From Bin5 sp965221345 (GTDB lineage: Bacteria; Chloroflexota; Anaerolineae; Caldilineales; Caldilineaceae), in NCBI GenBank assembly GCA_965221345.1, contig CBDCSD010000001.1, positions 186,001 through 250,000 on the forward strand: DNA of 64,000 nt, in the 5' to 3' direction. Of this stretch, positions 36,127 through 45,211 are shown one piece after another (within the stretch, counting starts at the first letter, position 1; each line of letters opens with the position of its first letter). The notes beneath the pieces are model-generated. The model ran no database searches and was not told the DNA's origin. It worked only from the letters and a program-made list of their open reading frames with translations. A program made the position numbers and the translations under genes.

Positions 36127-37352
36127 GTAGTTCAACAATCTTTTATTGACGGATAAAGTCGTTCGAGTTTGATGCGAGCGTCAGCTGTGGTGAAACGCCA
36201 GTTGACGGTAGCGGTCGAGTCATTGCGGCGGGTTTGCCAAGCTGCGACTTTCTGCATCAAGGTCTGTTTGTCAGGGATGCGCGCGTTCAAGCACTGTCGA
36301 TGCAGGACACTGAGTTCGATTTCAGCCATATTGAGCCAACTGCCATGCTTGGGCGTGTAATGGATTTCCAGTTTGGCGGCAATGCGGCGGGCTTCAGCCG
36401 CCGGGAACGCTTCATACAGCGAAGCGAGTTTGTGCGTGTTCAAATTGTCCATCACCAAGACGATCGTGTCAGCCTGCGGGAAATGGATGTCGACAAGGTC
36501 ACGCAGGCAGTAGGCAAAATCAACCATGGTGCGGCGCTCTGTCACCTTGACATGACGCCAGGCTTGCAGCGGCGCAAAGCAGAGAAAGAGGTTGCCAACG
36601 CCGTTGCGTTCATACTCGTAGTCATATTTGGCCACCGCACCCGGTCGCGGTGGCAGGGGCAGACGGGTCTCTTTGGTCAACTGTTTACTGCCTTCATCAA
36701 GACAGACCAACGGGCGCTTGGGATCCTGCTGCCGATGATAGACTTCAAGCGTATCTTCCATGGCGCAGACGAACTCTGCGCTCGCGGTCTCCGGAATACA
36801 CCATTCATCTTTCAGCCAGGGCTTAAGTTCGTTTTTTTTAGCGTCGTCCGCACTGTTTCGCGCGAAATACGTTCGACCACCTCTAATTCGACCAGCTTAT
36901 CGGCCAGCATCTGCAGCGTCCACTGCTCCTGTCCATCCGGCGCAGCGCTACACGCTAACTGCACCAACCGCGCTTCGCCAGCGCCATCCAATACGCGCGG
37001 TCGTTTCCGTTTCGGTCGCGTGTGGGTGAGGGCGGCTTCGATGCCGACTGTGACACACCGCTCCCGCACGCGCTCGACCGTGCGCGCATGCGCTCCTAAT
37101 GCCTTGGCAATCTCGGCGTCGCACCAGCCCCCGCCCGCTTGCGCCTCATCGGCCATCAGCAGGATGCGAGCCCGTCTTAAGCGTCGCGCCGACCCTGTTC
37201 CCGTGTTCACCTGCCCATCCAGTTCCTTGCGCTCTTCCGCTGTCAATCGCACCCGATATCGTTTCGCTGGCATCTTTCCTCTCCTTGTGTCTGCCTTTCT
37301 GGAGAGTGTGCCACAGTTCATCTTATCCGGCAAACCCTGTATGTTACACTAC
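36127..37352 (-). mobile_element. IS630-family insertion sequence
   Basis: About 1226 bp flanked by TA dinucleotides, the normal IS630 target. The ends are imperfect inverted repeats: both start GTAGT and share AACA and CGGATAA at matching distances. The transposase frame fills the element. Ends are placed by eye within one or two bases. Confidence 0.8.
36132..37273 (-). CDS. IS630 transposase, needs a -1 frameshift
   Basis: Two overlapping frames. The first (from ATG at 37273, GAGGAAAG upstream) has the HTH part (RRLRRARILLMADEAQ, AEIAKALGAHARTVERVRER). The second, in the -1 frame, has the DDE domain: CLDEGSKQLT, VMDNLNTHKL and HGSWLNMAEIELSVL. They meet at a run of eight A on the coding strand (plus-strand T run 36832-36839), where re-reading one base gives LKKNELKPWLKDEWCIPE, matching intact IS630 proteins. 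This is the expected programmed frameshift site, so the element may be active. Confidence 0.88.
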
Positions 37353-37570
37353 TAGGTTTCGTTGACATTTAGTTCAAGCCAGATCAGTGTAGCGGAAAAA
37401 TGCAGGAAGGCTATGACAGATGGAATCGCGAATGGCCCAACAAAAACGGCATACACTATCCACGATGATAAACGCAGGCCTTTCAGATAACTAGAGCGCC
37501 CTACAACCACAATACATATAAGCCAGAATCCCAGGGCAATCGCGAACCTTAAGTTTTCGGCCACTTTCAC
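37353..37570 (-). CDS. Small hypothetical membrane protein
   Basis: 72 aa, GTG start. Two hydrophobic segments (FAIALGFWLICIVVV and WIVYAVFVGPFAIPSVIAFL). No family recognised; the stop lies at the IS630 boundary, so the original C-terminus may have been cut. Confidence 0.4.
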
Positions 37571-38072
37571 CTACCTGATGGAGGAATTGGGCAAGATTCA
37601 GACGCCATCCAGGTGAAATCGGGGCCGTCAATGCTCGTTTCCTGCTGGAATTAGCGGACAATCCGCTACTATCACGAAGTTCGCGATAGCCCTGGCCAGA
37701 ATCCTAGGATCTCCTGCGGGGATTCAATGCCTAACGCTGAAAGCATTCTAATTGGTCTTGATATTCGTTTTCCAATTGCATGACGTATATGTTTGGTTCC
37801 TGTTGAGGCCACCGAATGAATTTAAGCCTATCTGTGCCAACTGTCCCCCAGAATGACACCGCGTCAGGTACAAATTTCTATCGCAGTCATTCATTTCTCG
37901 TAGCCGGCCGCTGCGCTTTGGTTTCGGACGCAATCGTTCAGTCATCCTGGTGTGCCTCAAACTGTCGCCGAACTTCACCTCGGTCGGCGATAACCGCGTG
38001 GTGGACTCTACTATGGTGCAAGGCCGCGTCGAGAACCGCCGTTTCGGCCTGACCTTGACGAACAAACGCCTG
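37571..38072. other. Degraded intergenic region with a copy of downstream sequence
   Basis: No gene recognised. 37955-38006 is a diverged copy, with an internal 40-bp gap, of 38742-38845. The two copies bracket the HepT/MntA genes. Confidence 0.5.
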
Positions 38073-38414
38073 TCATTCCTCGTTTATCAGTGTCTCAACC
38101 TCTTGGCGCAGCAGTGGCAGGTTCGTCTCAACCACATCCCATACCAGCCCGTCGTCCACTTCGGCGTATCCGTGTATCAGGATATTGCGGAAGGCGATAA
38201 TGCGTCGGTAGTTGGTGATGCGCGATGCCAGTTCCCGATCTAGCCGCGCGAGTTGAGAGATCGCCTCGCCAATGATCTCAAATTGGCGTTCTACAGCCGC
38301 TCTCAGCATGGCGTCGCGTTGATAATCAGCGAACGTATTGCCGGTAAGGAAATCAGTCAATAGGCCGGCTGCTTTGCGCATATCAAACAGGTACTTCTTC
38401 GCTTCAAGCTGCAT
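38073..38414 (-). CDS. hepT: HepT-like HEPN toxin
   Basis: 113 aa from the ATG at 38414, overlapping the end of mntA. HEPN proteins are metal-independent RNases; the Rx4-6H active site is visible in RNILIHGY. The fold start LEAKKYLFDMRKAAGLL and RAVERQFEIIGEAI-type helix are typical of DUF86. With MntA next to it, this is the type VII HepT/MntA system, in which MntA AMPylates HepT. Confidence 0.92.
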   Translation of the reverse strand: MQLEAKKYLFDMRKAAGLLTDFLTGNTFADYQRDAMLRAAVERQFEIIGEAISQLARLDRELASRITNYRRIIAFRNILIHGYAEVDDGLVWDVVETNLPLLRQEVETLINEE

Positions 38415-38712
38415 AGAGTGGTGTCCTGGTTTCCTCCACGCGTTGCCGGAAGAAGGGATTTTGGATGGCCGAGTCGACAACGAGGTCAACTGGACCTTCG
38501 AAAAGTCTTTCCAGCGCCTCCAGCAGCCCGAAGTAGGCATCGGCATACGCTCCCGCGGGCAACGGCTGGAACTCTACTAGAAAGTCCAGATCGCTGTCGC
38601 CTTTTCTGTGGCTGCCGGAGGAGGCTGAGCCGAACAGATCCAGCCGTTGAACATGGTAGAGTACGCAGACCTGTTCCAATTCGGAGGTTCGTTTGGAGAC
38701 GGCCGCTATCAT
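38404..38712 (-). CDS. mntA: MntA-like nucleotidyltransferase antitoxin
   Basis: 102 aa, ATG at 38712 with GGAGGAG upstream. Minimal nucleotidyltransferase with FGSASSGSHRKGDSDLDFLV, the GSx(10)DxD motif. It should AMPylate and silence the HepT toxin. Its stop codon lies inside the toxin gene (11-bp overlap), giving coupled translation. Confidence 0.93.
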   Translation of the reverse strand: MIAAVSKRTSELEQVCVLYHVQRLDLFGSASSGSHRKGDSDLDFLVEFQPLPAGAYADAYFGLLEALERLFEGPVDLVVDSAIQNPFFRQRVEETRTPLYAA

Positions 38713-38889
38713 CAGTTTCTCTCCTCCAAAGTACTCTTATTAGGCTCAAACTGCCGCAGAACTTCACCGCTGCCGACGAGTTGGGACAGCAGGCGGTAGT
38801 TGCCCCGCTCGTGGCGGACGGGGTCGGCGATCACCGCGGGATGGACGCCGGCTTCCCGGGCGAGGTCGAAGACGGCCAGCACCGTGGCT

Positions 38890-39160
38890 TTTTCACGCAC
38901 GGGATTGGATTTCCAGGACGAGGAGATGGATCTTGCTGCTGAACCCGCCTCGGCTCCGACCTGGGTACTGTTCTCGCTGGCGCCCCCTCTTTTGACCCGC
39001 CTGCTGCGCACATATGGGCGCGCACAGCTGTACTGTCGGGCATGACCGCTGCCATGTCAGGGTCTTGGGCGAACTGTTTGCACATGTCGGTCCAAACACC
39101 GTTCTCTTCCCAGCGTGCGTAGCGCTTGAAGACACTGTTCCTCTTGCCCTGCATAGGCAC
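38890..39160 (-). pseudogene. IS5-family transposase remnant, frameshifted
   Basis: One frame gives RNSVFKRYARWEENGVWTDM and VMPDSTAVRAHMCAAG, the IS5 region with the first catalytic Asp. The next block, GRSRGGFSSKIHLLV, is in a different frame. Both ends of the gene are missing. The adjacent minus-strand stretch down to 38742 (VLAVFDLAREAGVHPAVIAD) is not recognised. Confidence 0.75.
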
Positions 39161-39276
39161 GAGGATGATCTTGCAAAAAAGCAAAAAGTTTCTGCCAACG
39201 ATGGTCGGCAATCTAATAGGTAGACATCCTACGATTGTCGCCAATCTGACAGAACTCAACAAACGTCAATGGGACC

Positions 39277-39300
39277 TAAAACCCAAAAACTAAGAACTCT
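39277..39300. repeat. CTAAAAAC-type dispersed repeat, short copy
   Basis: AAAACCCAAAAACTAAGAAC resembles the longer repeats at 42303, 43721, 46890 and 48061. It lies just beyond the stop of the 920-aa protein gene. Confidence 0.45.
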
Positions 39301-39312
39301 CACAACCACAGT

Positions 39313-42075
39313 TCAATCCTGTACCGCCTCGCCTCCCCCCATCAACGTAACCACCGCCGCCTCGTCCGCCGACAGCTCCACTTCGGCGCTGATTGCCAGT
39401 TCCGGGCTGTGGATGAGGTATGCTCCCGGCCGAAATGGCCCGAACTCCGCGCGGTAGGACCTCTCGGCCTCCTCGTCCTTCTCCGCCCCGCGCTCTTCCA
39501 CCCCGCCGTCCGCGTCCGTCACCGTGATCGTCAGGTCGGGCCGCTCCACCCACTGCACGTAGATCATGCCGGGATCGATAGCAGCCGTCCGGATGCGCGT
39601 GTGCTGGCTCCATCCGTCCTCCGTCTGCCATAACTGGATGCTGAACCGGTCGCCGCCGTCCAGATGAATCCCGCGACGGCCGAAACCGTCGGCGTAGAGG
39701 TCGTAGTCGCCGGCCGGCAGGCTGTCGAACACAAACGCGCCCGAAGCTTCGACATGCGTCACGTAGCGTTGCCCCTGCGCGTCCACCAGCGCTATCAGTT
39801 GCGAAGCCCGCGCGCCCCCCAACGGTTGCGTATGGCGCGCAGGCGCAGCAGCCGTCCCGGGCCGCGCCTGTCCTTGCAGCAACGCAGGGTCCGGCGGCGC
39901 CGGCAGCACGCCTTCCGGTAGCAGGAACAGGTCGCAGCGGGGCTGGTTGCGCCCGTCCAGAGCAAGCGGGCGGGGCCAGTTGAGCAGGCGCCTCCGTTTC
40001 ACATCCACACAATATGTGCCGGCGGGCAGGCCGCTGAAAACATAACGGCCGTTCTCGTCCGCTTCAGCGAGACGCTCGCTGGGCCCCCCTCCGCACTCCT
40101 CAGCCCGCAGCCGCACAGTGCAGCCCTTCCCGCCCTCCACAGTGCCAGTGATGGCGGACTCTTGCGGGGCGGTTCTCTTTACATCGTGGGCGTAAGCAAA
40201 GAGCACATTGGTCGCCATTCCCCCGTCAACGGAGACCTGGCAGTTCAGAGGGGTTGGGCCGCTGTCCGGCAGCCCCAGTGCTTCCAGCCGGTAACGGTCG
40301 GCGGGCAGCGGCCCAACCTCACAATGGGCCGTCTGGGCCTCGACACTGCGCGCCAGGGGAACGACCCAACTCTTCTGTTCGCTGTCACTGATGCGTAGCG
40401 CCGGCGGGCGGGCATCGTCGCTCGGCAAAAGGTCCATGTTGCAGGTCAACATGCGCCCGCGCTCCACCGGCCGTTGTTCGACCTCATAGCCCCAACCGTA
40501 GGCCGACAGATCGCAGACCATCTCCTGGGCGGGCGCAACATCGATTGCCTCTACCCGGCTGCCGGCGGGGTTGGTCACCTCCAGGCTATAGCGGCCCGCC
40601 GGCAGATTGACAAAACGGTAAACGCCGTTCTGTCCGGCGATCGATTCGTAAGCGAAACCGTCGCTGTGGATAAGGCGAACCTGCGCGCCCGCGCCGCCCC
40701 GCACTTTACCGCTGCACACGCCCTCCCCTGTCGGCCGCAGTGCGTAGTGCGAACTGAGGACGGGGGGCTGAACTGTGCTCTCTTCTCGCCCTTCCCGCGC
40801 TCTTGGTCGTTTGGGTTCCGCCTTGAGCAGGGGAACGATCGGGAGTGTCGACCAGCCGAACGTCTCAGGAACCGGAGCGCTCCCCCCAGGCAGCGAAAGC
40901 AGTTCTCTCTTTTCTCTCTCCTCTTTACTCTCTTCTCGCCTCTGCGCCAGATGCAGCGGGCTATACCAGGCGTTCTGCTCGTCAACCGAGCCTTCGCCCT
41001 GCAGCGCCTCATGCGCCAGCAGCCAAAAGGCCGTGCAGAAATAATAGTCCGGCGCCGGCGGCGTGCGACGGCTCGTCCCCATCATCGCCCGGCAGATCTC
41101 CAGCGTCTGCGCCATATGCAGGGTCGGTGTCGTCGCGGGGTAGCGCGGGTCTGCACCTTCGTTGATCAGATAACCGTTGTCTGTCGAGAGAATCGGCAAA
41201 CTGCGGCCAATCAACCGCTCTACCTCGTCGTTAAGGCGTTCAAACGCGCGCCAATGCACGCCCTGCGGCGGCAACTGCGGATGTGGCTCGCTGGCCTTCG
41301 GTTGCGCCAGCACCGCCGCCAGCTTCGCCCTCCAGTCAACACGGGCGGCATCATCAGGCGCGGCCGGCTGATCCGTTCTGTCCGCCAGCTGGCGGCGCAG
41401 GTCGTTGATCTCAGCCAGGGGCCGGCCCTGCCACGCCTCTGCCGCCAGCGCGCCGTAGAGTTCACGCGCAAGCGGCGCACCCTCCCGGTGGGCTGCGTCG
41501 TCGGGATAGTGCGGGGGCCGGTTGCTCGAATAGTTGTGGATCGCCAGCCAGATCGGCTGGTCGAACAGCGCATCGCCGCCAACGCGCGCAATCTCCTCCG
41601 CCAGCGGCCAATCGCCTTCCGGCGTCAAGGCCGGGATGGCCGGCAGGCCGCCCCGCTCCAGAACTGCCTCCATATTCGCCGCTGCCGTCCGCGCCGTCAC
41701 CGCCAGCGCATCAGCTGGCAGCCTCTCCCGCCCCCAGAAAGCGGCCCGGTCCGGTTCGCTGTCGAATTCAAAGTAACGCACGCCCGCCTGGACCAGCTGC
41801 TCCACCGCTTCCAATTCCGTGGCCGAGAGCGGGCCGGGTCCCGGCGCCTCCCGCACGATCTGGACGATCGGCATGATCTGCCCAGCCAGCAACGTTTGCG
41901 ACACGTGCAGCGCGTTGCGCTGGTCCGCGATCTTTACCCACTTGACGCCCAACTCTATCAGTTCCCGCAGCCAGAACTCTTCCACCATCTCGGGCGTCGT
42001 CGCGCCAACGCCGGCGCACCAGTGGATACCGATACCTGTGTCATCTGCAGGGCGGGGATAAGCGTGCAAATTCAT
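39313..42075 (-). CDS. Large glycoside-hydrolase-like protein with carboxypeptidase-regulatory-like repeats
   Basis: 920 aa, no signal peptide. The first 380 residues look like a TIM-barrel glycosidase of the GH-A type (GIHWCAGVG, WVKIADQRN, YFEFDSEPDRAAF, IWLAIHNYSSN, ILSTDNGYLI), but I cannot name the GH family. After a linker come three or more CnaB/CarbopepD_reg-like beta modules with NGxYRFxxLPAGRYSLEV-type turns (near residues 480, 690 and 790). Such modules usually bind or stabilise extracellular structures, so absence of a leader is odd. The linker REESKEEREKRELLSL is encoded by a copy of the pyrimidine-rich dispersed repeat. Confidence 0.75.
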   Translation of the reverse strand: MNLHAYPRPADDTGIGIHWCAGVGATTPEMVEEFWLRELIELGVKWVKIADQRNALHVSQTLLAGQIMPIVQIVREAPGPGPLSATELEAVEQLVQAGVRYFEFDSEPDRAAFWGRERLPADALAVTARTAAANMEAVLERGGLPAIPALTPEGDWPLAEEIARVGGDALFDQPIWLAIHNYSSNRPPHYPDDAAHREGAPLARELYGALAAEAWQGRPLAEINDLRRQLADRTDQPAAPDDAARVDWRAKLAAVLAQPKASEPHPQLPPQGVHWRAFERLNDEVERLIGRSLPILSTDNGYLINEGADPRYPATTPTLHMAQTLEICRAMMGTSRRTPPAPDYYFCTAFWLLAHEALQGEGSVDEQNAWYSPLHLAQRREESKEEREKRELLSLPGGSAPVPETFGWSTLPIVPLLKAEPKRPRAREGREESTVQPPVLSSHYALRPTGEGVCSGKVRGGAGAQVRLIHSDGFAYESIAGQNGVYRFVNLPAGRYSLEVTNPAGSRVEAIDVAPAQEMVCDLSAYGWGYEVEQRPVERGRMLTCNMDLLPSDDARPPALRISDSEQKSWVVPLARSVEAQTAHCEVGPLPADRYRLEALGLPDSGPTPLNCQVSVDGGMATNVLFAYAHDVKRTAPQESAITGTVEGGKGCTVRLRAEECGGGPSERLAEADENGRYVFSGLPAGTYCVDVKRRRLLNWPRPLALDGRNQPRCDLFLLPEGVLPAPPDPALLQGQARPGTAAAPARHTQPLGGARASQLIALVDAQGQRYVTHVEASGAFVFDSLPAGDYDLYADGFGRRGIHLDGGDRFSIQLWQTEDGWSQHTRIRTAAIDPGMIYVQWVERPDLTITVTDADGGVEERGAEKDEEAERSYRAEFGPFRPGAYLIHSPELAISAEVELSADEAAVVTLMGGGEAVQD

Positions 42076-42162
42076 GAACGGGAATTATACAGTGGTTCGC
42101 AGCCAGTGGCTAGCGGCAGCCTCACACGGGTCCATCCCAAATTCTTGGGCCTTTGCAATCTG

Positions 42163-42275
42163 CCCTTTCAACCGCCGTAAAAAAGATCCGCTGAACAGGC
42201 ATAAACCGATCGCCTGCTATCCTGAAAATCCTCTAATCCTGTAAATCCTGATTCAGACAACCGCAAACCAGTCCT
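42163..42275. repeat. Dispersed repeat, copy 2 (about 113 bp)
   Basis: Partner of 1069-1180, same orientation, about 41 kb away. The AATCCTG and ATTCAGACAAC motifs are the best conserved parts. Confidence 0.75.
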
Positions 42276-42302
42276 GGTATCTCAAAATTCAGAATAAGAG
42301 AT

Positions 42303-42354
42303 CTATCGCGTAAGAGTGGGGTTACTAAAAACTAAAAACCAAAAACTAAAAACT
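42303..42354. repeat. CGCGTA/CTAAAAAC dispersed repeat
   Basis: CTATCGCGTA, AGAGTGGGGTTA, then tandem CTAAAAAC/CCAAAAAC units. Nearly the same as 46890-46941, related to 36102 and 48061. Confidence 0.75.
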
Positions 42355-42682
42355 TTACCATCCGCCGCTGCTTGCGCTTGCCGATGGATTGTCCATCTGC
42401 CTGTAGGTGCTGTAAACTAAACTTGTGATTCGCCCGATCTTGTAATGCGGTTGAGTCATATTTCAGCCATGACCCGTGCGTATCGCATAAATCATCGTCG
42501 AAATCGGCGACTTTGGAGCTTGGCGTACACGCTTTTGCGCGCACGATGCGTCATAATCAAATAATCTGCCCACTATACAGTCTGCGCAGCGAGCGTGCAT
42601 GGCCAGAAGGTGCCTTCGGAGCGGCGAGAACCCTGCTGACCACCAGCCACTCGCCATGAACCACTAACTAGAGGAAAACCCC

Positions 42683-43636
42683 ATGCAAGAAGTGCAAGAC
42701 GTCGCCAAGCGCATCAGTGCCAACGTCGAGCAGGTCATCATCGGCAAGGATCGGGAGATCCGCATGACCGTGGTGGCTTTGCTGTGTGAGGGACACCTGC
42801 TTATTGAAGATGTGCCCGGCGTTGGCAAGACGATGTTGGCGCGAGCAATCGCTCGCACTGTCGGCAGCACCTATCGCCGCATTCAGTTTACGCCCGATAT
42901 GCTGCCCAGCGATGTCACCGGTGTAAGCGTCTTCAATCAGAAAACACTCGAATTCGAATTCCGGCCGGGGCCGATCATGGCACAGATCGTTCTCTCCGAT
43001 GAGATCAACCGGGCCACGCCCAAGACCCAATCCGCTCTGCTCGAGGCGATGGAGGAGCACCAGGTTACCGTCGATGGCACTACCTATCAGATGGCGCGGC
43101 CGTTTATGGTGCTGGCCACCCAGAATCCCATCGAATATGAGGGCACCTTCCCCCTGCCCGAGGCGCAGGTCGACCGCTTCCTGATGCGCATTCGACTTGG
43201 CTACCCTTCGAAGGCGCACGAGATCAACATCCTGGGTTTGCAGGCCCAGACGCACCCGATTGAAAGTCTGGAGATAACCGTGCCTGTCGAGGAACTCTCA
43301 AAGGCCCAGACTGCGGTGCGCGATATGTATGTCGACGATAGCGTAAAGGAGTATATCGTCGACCTGGTCGCCACAACCCGCGATCATCCCGACGTATATC
43401 TCGGCGCAAGTCCCCGCGGCAGCCTGGCGCTCTTCCGCGCCGCTCGGGCCTGGGCCGCGGTCGATGGACGCGATTACGTGCTGCCGGATGATGTCAAGCT
43501 CCTCGCCGAGGCGACGCTTGCCCACCGCCTCATCGTCAGCCCGTCGGCGCGCATCAAAAATGTCGACGCCGCCCAGGTGATTGAGGACGCACTTGCCCAT
43601 ACGCCCGTGCCGGGCAGCCGTGTCAGATCCCGCTAA
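42683..43636 (+). CDS. MoxR family AAA+ ATPase
   Basis: 317 aa, start ATG at 42683 with AGAGGAAAA upstream. MoxR ATPases act as chaperones, often together with DUF58/VWA proteins. Walker A is EDVPGVGKTMLA near residue 45, Walker B IVLSDEINRA near residue 108; sensor 1 is ATQNPIEYEGTFPLPEAQVD and the C-terminal sensor 2 region is YLGASPRGSLALFRAARAWA. Followed by the DUF58 gene, the usual partner. Confidence 0.95.
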   Translation: MQEVQDVAKRISANVEQVIIGKDREIRMTVVALLCEGHLLIEDVPGVGKTMLARAIARTVGSTYRRIQFTPDMLPSDVTGVSVFNQKTLEFEFRPGPIMAQIVLSDEINRATPKTQSALLEAMEEHQVTVDGTTYQMARPFMVLATQNPIEYEGTFPLPEAQVDRFLMRIRLGYPSKAHEINILGLQAQTHPIESLEITVPVEELSKAQTAVRDMYVDDSVKEYIVDLVATTRDHPDVYLGASPRGSLALFRAARAWAAVDGRDYVLPDDVKLLAEATLAHRLIVSPSARIKNVDAAQVIEDALAHTPVPGSRVRSR

Positions 43637-43720
43637 GCGCCTACCGAAGTTTTCAAGTCTTCAGTCCATATCCCTGGTTTTTGCTCCCTGCTCCGCAGCA
43701 ACTGGCGGCATGTTGCCGAC

Positions 43721-43745
43721 AACTGAAAACTAAGAACTAAAAACT
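43721..43745. repeat. CTAAAAAC-type dispersed repeat
   Basis: ACTGAAAACTAAGAACTAAA continuing AACTG, placed in the gap between moxR and the DUF58 gene and ending eight bases before the DUF58 ATG, which therefore lacks a normal ribosome-binding site. Confidence 0.6.
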
Positions 43746-43752
43746 GCCGTTT

Positions 43753-45054
43753 ATGTCTACACGTCTCCTTTTTCTGCTCGCCGCCCTAATCAGCTCCTGG
43801 ATCTTTGCGCTTAACAGTGGGCGCGCCCTGGCTTTCAACCTGGCCTATCTGTTGAGCGGCATTCTGGCGCTCAGCTATGTCTGGTCGTGGAACAGCACCC
43901 GAGCCATTCATATCAATCGCCATACCCGCGCCCGCCGCAGCCAGGTCGGCCAGTACTTTGAAGAAAGTTTCGAAGTGCGCAACCAGGGGCGGCTGCCCAA
44001 ACTCTGGCTGGAGGTGCGCGACTTTTCGACCGTGCCCTTCCATGGCGCCAGCCGCGTCGTCAGCCATCTGCATGGGCGTTCCCGTCATCGCTGGCAGGTG
44101 CGAACCTACTGCCAGCAGCGAGGCTTCTACCGCCTGGGGCCGATGCGTCTCCTCAGCGGTGACCCCTTGGGCCTCTTTTCCATCGACCAGACCTTGACCC
44201 AAACCAGCGACCTGATCGTCTATCCGGCCACTGTGGCCCTGGCGGCCTTTCAGCCCCCAGCCGCCGATCTGGCCGGCGGCGAAGCCCTCAGCCGCCGCGC
44301 CCAATACCTCACAACCAATGTCGCCGGTATCCGCGAATATGCGCCGGGAGACAGTTTCAACCGCATCCACTGGTTAACCACCGCCCGCACTGGGCGACTG
44401 ATGACCAAAGAGTTCGAGTTGGACCCGTCGGCAGATATCTGGCTCTTTCTGGACCTGAACAACGGCGCGGCGCATAGCCTGCCCTGGAAACTGTTCCGCC
44501 CAGAGGCCGGGGTCTTTGGCCTCAGCAGCCGCAAAAACTCCGACGCTCTCGTATTGGCGCCCAGCACCCTGGAGTACGCCGTTACCGCCGCCGCGAGTAT
44601 TGCCCGCTACTTCCTGCTGCGCAACCGGGCCGTTGGCTTGATCTGGCACGGCAGCCAGCGCTATCTGTTACAGATCGATCGGGGCGAGCGGCAAATGCGC
44701 AAAATGTTGGAGGCCCTCGCAATCGTGTCGGCCGATGGGAGCATCACCTTCGATCAACTGCTGGTGACAGAGGGAGTGCGGCTCAATCGAAATGACATGA
44801 TCCTGGCAATCACCGCAGACCCCGACCCGGCCTGGGTGCGCGCCCTGCGCGAAACCCGGCGCCGCGGCGTCCATAGCGTCGCCGTTGTCATCGACGGCTC
44901 CACCTTCGGCGGCCAAGAGCCCTACCAGGAACTGTCCCACGAGTTGGCCCTGTCCAACATCCCCACCTACCATGTGCGCCGCGGCGACGACATCGGCGAC
45001 GTTCTGGGCCGCCCCAGCAACGGTGAACCGTGGCCCACTATCAGCCGCCCATGA
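43753..45054 (+). CDS. DUF58 domain protein (MoxR partner)
   Basis: 433 aa. Two N-terminal membrane helices (LLFLLAALISSWIFAL; LAYLLSGILALSYVW) are followed by a beta domain (VRNQGRLPKLWLEVRD, GFYRLGPMRLLSGDPLGLF) and the DUF58 signature GIREYAPGDSFNRIHWLTTA. A VWA-like C-terminal domain (DIWLFLDLNNGA) ends the protein. The family is linked to MoxR in envelope or enzyme-complex assembly. Confidence 0.92.
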   Translation: MSTRLLFLLAALISSWIFALNSGRALAFNLAYLLSGILALSYVWSWNSTRAIHINRHTRARRSQVGQYFEESFEVRNQGRLPKLWLEVRDFSTVPFHGASRVVSHLHGRSRHRWQVRTYCQQRGFYRLGPMRLLSGDPLGLFSIDQTLTQTSDLIVYPATVALAAFQPPAADLAGGEALSRRAQYLTTNVAGIREYAPGDSFNRIHWLTTARTGRLMTKEFELDPSADIWLFLDLNNGAAHSLPWKLFRPEAGVFGLSSRKNSDALVLAPSTLEYAVTAAASIARYFLLRNRAVGLIWHGSQRYLLQIDRGERQMRKMLEALAIVSADGSITFDQLLVTEGVRLNRNDMILAITADPDPAWVRALRETRRRGVHSVAVVIDGSTFGGQEPYQELSHELALSNIPTYHVRRGDDIGDVLGRPSNGEPWPTISRP

Positions 45055-45211
45055 ACCGCCCACACCACAGCACTCCCAACCCCGAGTGAGCCGAGCGAAG
45101 GTGTTCTCTCACTCCTCTCCCCTCACTCCTCGCCTTTTGACGCCTGCGCGCAGAATCGGACCGTTTCTCGCCTGATTCTCGAGACCGACGACCAAGATCT
45201 GCGTCAACCAC

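Larger units (their letters stand above)
42076..42682. other. Intergenic region rich in dispersed repeats
   Basis: 607 bp between divergent genes with no credible gene. It holds the 113-bp repeat copy at 42163 and the CTAAAAAC repeat at 42303. The last 50 bp carry CCACCAGCCACT-type sequence and AGAGGAAAA, the ribosome-binding site of the MoxR gene. Confidence 0.6.
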
